The notes beneath the pieces were generated by a model. The model made no database searches. It saw only the letters and a program-made list of their open reading frames with translations, and was not told the origin of the DNA. Source: Pseudomonadota bacterium (GTDB taxonomy: Bacteria > Pseudomonadota > Gammaproteobacteria > Burkholderiales > Burkholderiaceae_B). Taken from it: DNA of 64,000 nt. Of the stretch, positions 43,733-51,653 are shown in pieces. Within the stretch, counting starts at the first letter, position 1; each line of letters begins with the position of its first letter. The stretch is from NCBI GenBank assembly GCA_023440825.1, contig JAEXRL010000030.1, positions 62,001 through 126,000 of the forward strand, written 5' to 3'. The position numbers were made by a program, and so were the translations under genes.

Positions 43733-45394
43733 TTAACCGGCTAGCAAACGTAGTTCAGCATGGGTTTCAGTAGGGGTGTCAGTGTGTGCCGTCATAGAAG
43801 CAGATGACGATTTTCCGTAATTAAATACGGTAATGGCATCACGTAACTGACTTTGGCTATTGTTCATGGTTTGCACCGATTGATGTAATTGGTGCGCCAG
43901 ATCTGCGTTGTCACTGGTGATTTTGTCCACTTGTTGCAAGGCTTGATGCAGTTGGTCTAAACCTGTGGATTGCTCCCCAGTGGCGGCAGAAATTTCCGCC
44001 ATTAGGCTAGCGACCTCTGTAGAGGATTGCAAAATATCCTGCATGGCCAGTTCCACTTCCTTGGTTTGCTGTGCGCCGTCACGACTATGCGCACAGGTAT
44101 CTTCAATTAAGGTTTTTATTTCATCGGCTGCCTCGGTGGCTTGGCGTGCCAAGGTTCTGACCTCAGCCGCAACAACGGCAAACCCACGTCCGGCCGTGCC
44201 GGCTCGCGCAGACTCTATGGATGCATTGATGGACAGTATATTGGTCTGGAACGCTATATGTTCGATCATACTGACGATGCTCCGAATTTTTTCAGAGCTT
44301 TGTAAAATCGCGTTCATGGCTTGCGTTAATGCCAGAACAGTTTGATTGCCTTTTTGCACGTATTCGGAGCTACGTTGGCTTAGCTCATGACTGGCTTGAG
44401 CATTGTTGGCGGTTTGATGTACAGCACTGCTAAAGTTAGCCAAGCTGGCGGTGGTTTGTTGCAATGATGCTGCTTGTTCTACTGTGCGCACATCCAACTG
44501 CCGGCTATTCGCACTTAAATCCTGTGCCATATTCACGTTTTGGACCACACTTTGGTCTACGTCAGCACTGATACTTAACAGGCTTTTGCGCATCAGTTCC
44601 AAGTTGGTTCCTAGTTCGCCCAGCTTTTCAATATGGGTGTCATGTTCGTCAGTCACTAAATTGCCTGCGGCAATTTGCTGTGCAATTCGAGCGGCTTGGG
44701 TAAATGAGTTCAATACCCTTTTACGTAGAATCAGCATGGAACCCGATAGCAAGATGGTCCCAAGTAGCACACCAATAAGTAATATGTGCTTACTCTGAGG
44801 AGGTGCTTCACTATAAAAAATAGCAATGCCTAAACTAAGGCCGAGTAATAGCACTAAGGCTGTGTAGCGTGTGAAGGCGGCGGCTAAACCCGAGTTAAAA
44901 ATATTTCCCAGTAAAGCCAGCGGTGTGTACCAGCCACCACGACGAATGCGACCGCGTGATACATGCCACGTACCGGCTTGTCCTAGGCTCATTTTTTCAT
45001 AGAGTTGCTCGGCTTGCATGATTTCTTCTTTGCTAGCACGTGTACGTACCGAGGCATACCCAGTTACTGCACCTTGCTCAATAATAGGACCAGCGTTTGC
45101 CTTAACCCAGTAAAACCCACCATCTTTACGACGATTTTTAACAATACCCTCCCAAGCTTTGCCTTCTTTTAAGGTGTTCCACAAGTCAGCAAACACCTCT
45201 GGTGGCATGTCCGGATGTCGCACAATATTATGAGCTTGCCCGATCAGTTCTTCTTGAGTGAAGCCACTCACTTTTATAAAAGCGGGATTGGCGTAACTGA
45301 TGCGACCCTTAGTATCAGTTTTTGAGATTAAGTATTGATCACTTTGAATGAGTGTCTCAACATCGTTGATAGGATAGTTCCTGCGCATGTGCAC
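43733..45394 (-). CDS. PAS-domain methyl-accepting chemotaxis protein (Aer-like)
   Basis: A 553-aa chemoreceptor. An N-terminal PAS domain (residues about 18-120, SKTDTKGRISYANPAFIKVSGF and WEGIVKNRRKDGGFYWV) resembles that of Aer, which senses redox through FAD. Two membrane helices near 178-194 and 203-223 are followed by HAMP-like sequence and the signalling hairpin, whose tip reads IAFQTNILSINASIESARAG with RGFAVVAAEVRTLA. No periplasmic sensor is present, consistent with energy taxis. No other che or flagellar genes lie in the window. Upstream on the same strand is an HTH/pseudo-receiver gene. Confidence 0.93.
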   Translation of the reverse strand: MHMRRNYPINDVETLIQSDQYLISKTDTKGRISYANPAFIKVSGFTQEELIGQAHNIVRHPDMPPEVFADLWNTLKEGKAWEGIVKNRRKDGGFYWVKANAGPIIEQGAVTGYASVRTRASKEEIMQAEQLYEKMSLGQAGTWHVSRGRIRRGGWYTPLALLGNIFNSGLAAAFTRYTALVLLLGLSLGIAIFYSEAPPQSKHILLIGVLLGTILLSGSMLILRKRVLNSFTQAARIAQQIAAGNLVTDEHDTHIEKLGELGTNLELMRKSLLSISADVDQSVVQNVNMAQDLSANSRQLDVRTVEQAASLQQTTASLANFSSAVHQTANNAQASHELSQRSSEYVQKGNQTVLALTQAMNAILQSSEKIRSIVSMIEHIAFQTNILSINASIESARAGTAGRGFAVVAAEVRTLARQATEAADEIKTLIEDTCAHSRDGAQQTKEVELAMQDILQSSTEVASLMAEISAATGEQSTGLDQLHQALQQVDKITSDNADLAHQLHQSVQTMNNSQSQLRDAITVFNYGKSSSASMTAHTDTPTETHAELRLLAG

Positions 45395-45603
45395 CCCCCA
45401 TAGCTAACAAAATATGTATGACCTGCAAGCGAATAGTGATGCTGATGATGGATACTTATGTTTTTTTCATATGATGTGTATCATTTATATGCAAATACTA
45501 GCGTATTTACCAGCTTTTGGTGCAATGTATGTGTAAATGTTTCAATAAACTAACGGTTTACTCGTTACGAATGAAGTTAACCGAGAGTGAATGAGAGGCG
45601 TTT

Positions 45604-46224
45604 TCAGCTGTCTTGTTGTTTTAGGTATACCTTATGGTGCGCTTCGCTGAGTAGCTCCAGAAACAGGCTCAAATGCAAAGGCTTGCTGAGCAGAGTCACG
45701 GTATCGGGTAGGTGACCAAGTTTATAGAGCTCCTGTGCTTTTAGGGCGCAGATCATATAAATACGGGCTTGTTGGGTATGAGCGTGTGAGGCCAGTGCCT
45801 GGAGCATGTGAATGTCTACCGCTTTGACATCCTGAAGCTCCATAAACAGTACGTCTGGTTTGAATTGGCCAGCGCTAATGAGGCCGTCAAAGGACGTGGC
45901 ATCGTTATGCCAGTGGATGGTGAAGGGTAAGTTGCTCATGGCCAAGGTATACAAGGACAGGCGTTGCTCGTCTATACCTACCAGTAATACTCGTAAAGGT
46001 GATGGCTTGGGTGCGGCTGTCTCCTGAGCGCTTTCTGGCGCAGGCGAACGCGCTTGTAACAGTGAGAGTAGAGACGCTTCGGATATACGGCGATGGCCAC
46101 CTTGGGTTTTCCAGGCTTGTAGATCACCGGCTTCTACCCAAAGCTGAACAGTGCGGACGGATACGCCTAATAGTTTTGCGGCTTCTAAAGTAGTGTAGAC
46201 CTTTTGCTTGTCTGTATCTTGCAT
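45604..46224 (-). CDS. MerR/excisionase-type HTH protein with pseudo-receiver domain
   Basis: A 206-aa regulator. N-terminal residues 8-55 form a MerR-like HTH (YTTLEAAKLLGVSVRTVQLWVEAG followed by GGHRRI). After a Pro/Ala/Glu linker, residues 76-195 look like a receiver domain: acidic D85-E86, the conserved Lys-Pro at 181-182 (LLSKPL), but the phospho-acceptor position in PDVLFMEL is E129, not Asp, so it is probably not phosphorylated. Related genes occur next to chemotaxis or motility genes in Burkholderiales; here a PAS chemoreceptor lies downstream. A 396-bp AT-rich region precedes it. Confidence 0.82.
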   Translation of the reverse strand: MQDTDKQKVYTTLEAAKLLGVSVRTVQLWVEAGDLQAWKTQGGHRRISEASLLSLLQARSPAPESAQETAAPKPSPLRVLLVGIDEQRLSLYTLAMSNLPFTIHWHNDATSFDGLISAGQFKPDVLFMELQDVKAVDIHMLQALASHAHTQQARIYMICALKAQELYKLGHLPDTVTLLSKPLHLSLFLELLSEAHHKVYLKQQDS

Positions 46225-46620
46225 GGGTGGCAGGGTCGCACGTAAAAGATGAGGGTTTATCTTGTATATGCTGCAACTTAGGGCGAGCTAAGTCATGCTT
46301 GCGCATGAGTACGTTATATTGCTTGAAGCATAAACATTATGTTTAGCATAAGTTCAGCTTATTTGCTTATGGCAATTATGGTTTGATATAACTTTTGGTA
46401 TATAGAGGGGAGTGATTTGCTGCTTTAAAATTGCTTATTAAAGCAATTGTACACGCGTTTCACAAGCTTTGTGTTTTTCGTAGCTAATTGTTATTTAACG
46501 TTTTTTTTACAATTGTTATTTTTATCATTATTATCAATATTTTCTTTTTTTCTTTGTATTAATGCAATATTTTTATATTTTATTTTAATCGTAAGCTTTC
46601 AGTAACGAATTGCATTTTAT
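46225..46620. other. 396-bp AT-rich intergenic region with repeated motifs
   Basis: No coding region. It contains AGCATAA at 46327-46333 and 46345-46351 and GCTTAT at 46357-46362 and 46365-46370, around the palindrome AAACATTATGTTT, and a hairpin AATTGCTT-ATTA-AAGCAATT at 46429-46448, then a nearly pure A/T stretch (46490-46620). The motif cluster lies 100-150 bp upstream of the HTH gene and could be its regulatory site; the A/T stretch may bind the H-NS-like protein (inference). Confidence 0.45.
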
Positions 46621-47124
46621 TTATCTTAAGATTTCAAAATGCTTTTGCAAAGCACATAATGCGTGCTTCAAGTCTCCAACAACCATTGTACTGCTGCATG
46701 CTAGCATCAGGTTCAACGGTAAATCAAAATCCTCAATCAACTTTCCTTGCTCGTCTAACCATACTTCGGTGCTTTGATCGTACAGCACCGGCCCAAAGAA
46801 TTTTTCGACAGCAGCAATGACGCTGTTGCATGAGGCTTGATAGCAAATAACGGGAATGTTCTTAGCTCTGGCATAGCCAATCTCAAAGCTGGTGCCACTG
46901 TCGGGCTCGGCCCCACGAAAAGCTTGCACATTAGCCAGTACAGCGTCGGCTTGATTGAGTAAGGCAAGGTTACGGGCATAGATAGCCTGCGGCTCAATCA
47001 GTTCTTGATCCACAGGGTGCAAAGGCGTAAAACCATGGCTAAGGCATAAGGCCTTATGATGCGCAGCAATGGCCACCGCGTCGGGGTGAAAAACGTCTGG
47101 TCCTGCCAAATACACCTTTTTCAT
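46621..47124 (-). CDS. Nucleoside 2-deoxyribosyltransferase family protein
   Basis: A 167-aa enzyme of the nucleoside 2-deoxyribosyltransferase family: MKKVYLAGPDVFHPDA opens the fold, QADAVLANVQAFRGAEPDSGTSFEIGYA holds the catalytic Glu and the substrate Asp. The family swaps bases on deoxynucleosides or hydrolyses dNMPs. The start at 47124 has GGAG ahead of it and is preferred to an in-frame ATG at 47181, which would add a non-conserved 19 residues. It lies just after sstT on the same strand, 69 bp away. Its left edge abuts a strongly A/T-rich tract. Confidence 0.88.
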   Translation of the reverse strand: MKKVYLAGPDVFHPDAVAIAAHHKALCLSHGFTPLHPVDQELIEPQAIYARNLALLNQADAVLANVQAFRGAEPDSGTSFEIGYARAKNIPVICYQASCNSVIAAVEKFFGPVLYDQSTEVWLDEQGKLIEDFDLPLNLMLACSSTMVVGDLKHALCALQKHFEILR

Positions 47125-47192
47125 ACGTGTCTCCAAAGCTAGGCTGCCCTGGCCAGTGTGATGCACAACTGGCCAGCACAAAGCGCCTATGA

Positions 47193-48416
47193 CTACTCGG
47201 AAGTTGACATAGAAACCGCAGCGGTAAACAGTACATCGGTCGATGAGTTCAGGGCGGTTTCCACAGAGTCTTGGACTACCCCAATAATAAATCCTACGCC
47301 TACAACCTGGATAGCGATATCGTTAGGAATGCCAAACAGGCTGCATGCCAGGGGTATAAGCAATAAAGAGCCACCGGCCACGCCGGACGCTCCGCAGGCG
47401 CAAATGGCAGCGACCACGCTTAAAAGCAGGGCGGTAGGAATATCGGTTTGTATCCCCAAGGTGTTGACTGCCGCCAGTGTGAGCACCGTTATGGTAACGG
47501 CCGCCCCGGCCATATTAATGGTGGCGCCTAAAGGAATCGAGACGGCATAGGTGTCTTTATTGAGTTGTAGTTTTTCACAAAGGGCCATATTGACAGGAAT
47601 ATTGGCGGCCGAACTACGTGTAAAGAAAGCTGTAATAGCACTTTCGCGTAAGACGGTGAAGACTAAAGGATAGGGGTTGCGTCTAAGTTTGAACCAGACA
47701 ATCAATGGATTGAGCACCAGAGCCACCACCAGCATACATCCGACCAGCACGGCCAGTAAGCGTGCGTATTGTCCCAGCGCATCAAAGCCAGACTCACTAA
47801 TACTGGCGCTAACTAAACCAAAGATGCCTATGGGGGCGAAACGAATGATCACTCGTACCAGGCTAGAGACAGCGCTGGCTAAATCAGCGATCAAGGCTTT
47901 ACTGCCATCGCTACCGTGACGCATGGCTAAGCCTAAACCAATGGCCCATGCCAGTATACCCATGTAGTTAGCGTTCAGCAAAGCATGCACAGGGTTGTCC
48001 ACGATGCTGGATAAAAGCGTCAATAAAACCTCGCTAATTCCTTCTGGTGGATTGATTTGAACTTGCTCGGTACTTAGCGTTAGTTGAGAGGGGAATAAAA
48101 AGCTGACAGTGACTGCCAGGACTGCGGCCAGAAAAGTGCCCAGAATATACAGGACTATGACCGACCCCATATGCGAGTTCCGACCATGTTGATGTCCAGC
48201 AATAGCCGCCATGACCAAAATAAACACTAGTATGGGTGCAATGGCTTTCAGGGCGGAAATAAATAAGCTACCTAGAAAAGCAACAGAGTTAGCCGAGTTC
48301 GGTACCAGCAGTGAAAAAATCACACCAGCAATGATACCTAGAATGATTTGGGTAACTAAGTTACCGTGGCGCAAGAAATGGAAAAATCCCCCGCCAGGCT
48401 GAATGGGGCTGCTCAT
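47193..48416 (-). CDS. sstT: Serine/threonine:sodium symporter SstT
   Basis: Dicarboxylate/amino acid:cation symporter (DAACS) family, 407 aa, about eight helices plus two re-entrant loops. Signatures: TAFFTRSSAANIPVNMALCEKL (serine-rich hairpin) and LGATINMAGAAVTITVLTLAA (NMxG sodium site). SstT imports serine and threonine with sodium. It is divergent from the tmRNA gene, with 137 bp between. Confidence 0.95.
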   Translation of the reverse strand: MSSPIQPGGGFFHFLRHGNLVTQIILGIIAGVIFSLLVPNSANSVAFLGSLFISALKAIAPILVFILVMAAIAGHQHGRNSHMGSVIVLYILGTFLAAVLAVTVSFLFPSQLTLSTEQVQINPPEGISEVLLTLLSSIVDNPVHALLNANYMGILAWAIGLGLAMRHGSDGSKALIADLASAVSSLVRVIIRFAPIGIFGLVSASISESGFDALGQYARLLAVLVGCMLVVALVLNPLIVWFKLRRNPYPLVFTVLRESAITAFFTRSSAANIPVNMALCEKLQLNKDTYAVSIPLGATINMAGAAVTITVLTLAAVNTLGIQTDIPTALLLSVVAAICACGASGVAGGSLLLIPLACSLFGIPNDIAIQVVGVGFIIGVVQDSVETALNSSTDVLFTAAVSMSTSE

Positions 48417-48553
48417 GCAGACACTCCGTAAAAAATAAAAACAGACGGTGGTCAGTCAACCACCTAGAAAAATTGAAAAAACCCCTAATAATATCATCAT
48501 CTACATCTATCCAAAATTGTAGAAATGTCTTATACTGAAAGCCTTACCTATAT

Positions 48554-48918
48554 GGGGCCGACATGGCTTCGACGTGGGTCAAGAAGCAGAGCAGGGCGTG
48601 TCGAGCACCAGTTCGCTCGTAAAACCACTGGAAAACTTACAAACGCCAACGACGAGCGTTTCGCTCTAGCCGCTTAAGGCTGGGCCACTGCACTGATTTG
48701 TCTTTGGGTCAGGTAAGGTAACACTTACAGCAGTGTCATTTACAAAGAATCGGATTTACCTGGGTCACTCAGGTACGTCCTAAAACTTAGTGACTCGCTC
48801 AGGAAAGGCCGGTCGACAGGCATAATCCGGGGTTAAAGCCCAAAATGAGTCGACTACACATGTAGAACTGCCTGTGGACGATTCGCGGACGGGGGTTCAA
48901 TTCCCCCCGGCTCCACCA
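48554..48918 (+). ncRNA. ssrA: Transfer-messenger RNA (tmRNA)
   Basis: Rescues stalled ribosomes and tags the product for proteolysis. The 5' end GGGGCCGACATGGCTTCGACG and the 3' acceptor with T-loop GGGTTCAATTCCCCCC..CTCCACCA pair as the tRNA-like domain. The tag frame at 48645-48677 reads ANDERFALAA followed by TAA, as in other Alcaligenaceae. Length 365 nt. TATACT at 48531-48536 is a candidate -10. The 3' end is a well known integration site for islands; the accessory region starts immediately after. Confidence 0.98.
48645..48677 (+). other. tmRNA tag peptide reading frame
   Basis: GCC-AAC-GAC-GAG-CGT-TTC-GCT-CTA-GCC-GCT-TAA encodes ANDERFALAA and a stop. The terminal LAA is the ClpXP/ClpAP recognition end. 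Confidence 0.97.
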
Positions 48919-48953
48919 TAAAACACTTTAAAACCAACGGCTTAGTTGTGGAG

Positions 48954-49019
48954 TTAAGCATAAGTTGGCATAAATGCCATCATATGCTTAATTTCACGAA
49001 TTGCCATATTATGATTTAT
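48954..49019. repeat. Left island-end repeat cluster
   Basis: Three copies of a 17-bp motif: reverse strand TGCCAACTTATGCTTAA (48954-48970), forward TGCCATCATATGCTTAA (48975-48991) and TGCCATATTATGATTTA (49002-49018). The first two face each other, also forming TAAGCATA/TATGCTTA with an inner GGCA/TGCC hairpin. The two forward copies in the same spacing recur at 62181-62227. Possible recombinase arm sites. Confidence 0.5.
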
Positions 49020-49033
49020 CGAAAAAATATGGC

Positions 49034-49151
49034 ATAGTTAAAGGTTTTCAAAAAAGCGCCTCATCTTTGTAAGCCCAGTCGTACGTTGTTGGAGTGGGTG
49101 TTTACCTTGGAAGAGGTACTGGCTCACTTGCTGGATGCGCAGCCTAGATAA
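49034..49151 (+). other. Possible truncated reading frame next to ssrA
   Basis: A frame with no start of its own, ending TAA at about 49149-49151, reads ..SRTLLEWVFTLEEVLAHLLDAQPR. It looks protein-like but has only 37 codons after an in-frame stop, so it may be the tail of a decayed island gene. No family is recognised. Confidence 0.2.
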
Positions 49152-49180
49152 CCATCTTCACTTCAAGCCTGTGTGCTTGT

Positions 49181-50668
49181 CTACGTTCCAGGGCTTCCAT
49201 CTGCATTCAAGAGATGGAATTGAGTAGGTGACTCTTCCAGTGCATTGCTTGTCCGCAGGCTTTGAATAAGCATGTCCAGATTTGAATAGTCGAACAGGCT
49301 TGTCCATCGCGCCATCTTCACGATACTCCGTACGAATCCCCTGGGGTCATTGCCATGAGTGAGTGCGCGGGCGCCGTCGACGTACTGAGGGTGATAGAGC
49401 GTCGGGATGATGATGCGGCTCAAGCCCGTGCGCGTGAGTTCGGCATTCATAACCAGTCGAGAGAGGCGACCGTTACCATCGTCGAATGGGTGTACCTCCG
49501 ACACAAGGAACGCATAGTACACGGCGCGAGCCAAACCTTCAGGGATGGAAAACGCCAGACGTGAACCCTCCTCAAGAGTGCCTCGTACGTAGGCAGGCTC
49601 TACAAACTTAGTCGTCCCCGCGTAGTTTGCGTTGAGCTTAGGTGTTCCCGGATTTACCTCAGGCCGCATCTTCAGCATTTCTGCATGCCAGCGTTTAAGG
49701 CCTTCTAGAAACTCCGGGCCAGCAATGGGAGGGCTGTCCGCGGCGATGGCTAGATGGAATACACCGAGGATATCGTGCGAATCCTCTACGCGATTGGGTA
49801 CGATGACCTTGTTCATGACAATGTCACGCGCTTGCTCTATGTCGAACTTCGTGCCTTCTACATAATTGGAGAAGTACGACTCTATGAACCCAAAGTGTTG
49901 CCTAGCCATGCCGGTTATTGTTGATTCGAAGCACGGCAGTGGCTCTGTTCGAAGGTAGGCGGCAAGCGTTTCAAATCGAGCGCTTCGCTCTGGGTCCACA
50001 GGAAAGCCTCGAGCAACTGCCAAGTCCTCTCGGGTACGCAGCTTTCCTTTGAAATGGGCTTCCAGCAATGCCTCGATGATGCTGAGAAGCTCCTTTAATG
50101 CCTTCTCAGCGCTGAGCGCAGGAGCCAGCGTTACAGCTTGGTCGCGAATATCGTTTAAGGTCTTTTCCCCGGAGGTGTTGAGCACTGAAACCAAGAGGGC
50201 CTCGACGTCCTCCCTCGGTGCTCGAAGGCTTCCCTTACGGCCAATATTCTCGAGAAGCATTCTTGTGCGACCGGCGTAGTGAATACCAGGGGCTCTTAAC
50301 ACCAAGTCACCAGGGAGGGGACCGGGGCCCCGTACCACTCTAATAGTCAACCCCGGAAGCACCACCTTCTTGTTGAAAACGGTGGGGTGCGAAACTGTTA
50401 GCTCGCCACAGGGAAGGACACCACCTTTCATGGCGCTGACGTGAGATACCACGCCTCCAGGAACTGTAACTGCGGCAACCCGCTGCCAATTCCGCCGCAC
50501 GATTGCCGCTAGCTCATCATCGGACGCGGGAAACGCGTAAACACCTTTATACACGCGGATAAGCCTTCCTGCTGCAGCCCGCCTCTGTAAAGTCCGAGCT
50601 GCCGCAGCCGACAAGGAAGACGTGAAGAACAGCTCTTCACCTGGAGCTGAGAAGCGGGGGACCTTCAT
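49181..50668 (-). CDS. AbiEi-like winged-helix/Fic domain fusion protein
   Basis: A 495-aa protein with two parts. Residues about 10-200 resemble the AbiEi/DUF6088 antitoxin region (RRAAAGRLIRVYKGVYAFP winged helix, then VVSHVSAMKGGVLP and LPGLTIRVVRG). Residues about 245-460 are a Fic domain with HPFDDGNGRLSR at 393-404 (catalytic H393, R401). An inhibitory-helix motif S267-x3-E271-G272 (SNYVEG) precedes the core, as in class II Fic proteins, so AMPylation would be self-inhibited. It is isolated and transcribed toward ssrA; upstream lie two near-identical 19-bp repeats. Role in phage defence or toxin-antitoxin is inferred from context. Confidence 0.85.
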   Translation of the reverse strand: MKVPRFSAPGEELFFTSSLSAAAARTLQRRAAAGRLIRVYKGVYAFPASDDELAAIVRRNWQRVAAVTVPGGVVSHVSAMKGGVLPCGELTVSHPTVFNKKVVLPGLTIRVVRGPGPLPGDLVLRAPGIHYAGRTRMLLENIGRKGSLRAPREDVEALLVSVLNTSGEKTLNDIRDQAVTLAPALSAEKALKELLSIIEALLEAHFKGKLRTREDLAVARGFPVDPERSARFETLAAYLRTEPLPCFESTITGMARQHFGFIESYFSNYVEGTKFDIEQARDIVMNKVIVPNRVEDSHDILGVFHLAIAADSPPIAGPEFLEGLKRWHAEMLKMRPEVNPGTPKLNANYAGTTKFVEPAYVRGTLEEGSRLAFSIPEGLARAVYYAFLVSEVHPFDDGNGRLSRLVMNAELTRTGLSRIIIPTLYHPQYVDGARALTHGNDPRGFVRSIVKMARWTSLFDYSNLDMLIQSLRTSNALEESPTQFHLLNADGSPGT

Positions 50669-50753
50669 GGGCGCTGTCGTCTTTCACTAAAGTAGCTTAT
50701 GTAGAACATGTCGTAAAAACGTGTATAACTCTACGCTGTGAGGGGCGAATTAT

Positions 50754-50803
50754 CGCATTTTCGCTTAGTAATTTTGGGTTTTGTCGTATTTTAGCTAAGT
50801 AAT
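50754..50803. repeat. Paired 19-bp direct repeats upstream of the Fic gene
   Basis: CGCATTTTCGCTTAGTAAT (50754-50772) and CGTATTTTAGCTAAGTAAT (50785-50803), 16 of 19 identical, offset 31 bp (three helical turns), 86-135 bp upstream of the Fic gene start. Placement and phasing suggest an operator for a DNA-binding protein, possibly the fused winged helix of the Fic protein itself. Confidence 0.5.
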
Positions 50804-51054
50804 AACTGTCCCCGTCGTGTAGGCATAATTGCTTTGTGTTGGCTAGGCGCTTCTTCTGCAACGTAACGTATGGAAATAGTCATGAAAGTCGAATGGAGGT
50901 GGGGGCTCAAACTCATTATGTAGCCCCCAAAAAGACGGCACGGTTACAGCTTTTGGAGTTGGAGTGAGAATTTAATGGAAAAGTACCCGTTGTAATCACG
51001 GTAGCTTCGGTGGACTCTTGTTGGTGTTGTTCAGCAGGCTTACCGCAGCGCTTG

Positions 51055-51097
51055 GGCTAGGCATACAGGTATGTGTCGAACCCCAATATGCCTAGCC
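51055..51097. repeat. 11-bp perfect inverted repeat
   Basis: GGCTAGGCATA at 51055-51065 and TATGCCTAGCC at 51087-51097 with a 21-base loop, in the gene-free region. Could be a transcription end or a relic of a mobile element; no T-run follows. Confidence 0.5.
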
Positions 51098-51417
51098 ACA
51101 CCGGTCACAGTGCATAAATGTTTAGCGATAGGTTTGAACGCTTCGAGTTTTTGTACTGATTACGCTGAAAATTCGAGCTACTGGTGGTATTCCAAGGGTC
51201 CCTTGCTTTTGAGGGGGAGGGGAGTTTGCAACCGTCGTTGACAATGAAGCATGGTCATCCGGTCGTGCTTAGCTGCTACTCTCAGACACGCTACCTATTG
51301 TGGGCTAGCACACTAACATAGCGAAAATCTCATACTAAGTGCCTGGCTCAATTGATGCGAATAGCACTGTAGTTATCCGGGTGCTCTGTAGCGTAGAGAG
51401 TTATAGTTACAGTCCCT

Positions 51418-51530
51418 AGGTTACTCTTGACGCTGATGTTAAAAGAGTGCTCAAGGAGCTGTTTGAATGTTTAATTCAGATTAACGAAAGGACCGGAGTC
51501 TCTGAAAAGCAGGTGTGGTTAAGAATATAA
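51418..51530 (+). pseudogene. Possible gene remnant before hsdM
   Basis: Between an in-frame TAG and a TAA at 51528-51530 the frame reads DADVKRVLKELFECLIQINERTGVSEKQVWLRI in pieces, plausible protein sequence (short helices) without a canonical start. The same frame continues after the stop with KVAEEYIRSPNFR. It may be a decayed small gene; family unknown. Confidence 0.22.
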
Positions 51531-51653
51531 AAAGTGGCTGAAGAATATATACGGTCGCCTAATTTTCGAATAAAGATGTTTTTATTATTTCAATATGTTA
51601 TACGTTTTGTCATTACTTAATAAACAAGATTTTGCATTACTGCAGGCGTTTTC

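Larger units (their letters stand above)
50669..51653. other. 985-bp region without an intact gene
   Basis: Separates the leftward Fic gene from the rightward hsdM. It holds paired 19-bp repeats (50754-50803), a hairpin GGGGGCT/AGCCCCC at about 50903-50930, an 11-bp inverted repeat (51055-51097) and a possible relic frame at 51418-51530. All frames are otherwise interrupted. I see no convincing hsdM promoter, only generally AT-rich sequence from 51,530 to 51,650. Confidence 0.5.
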
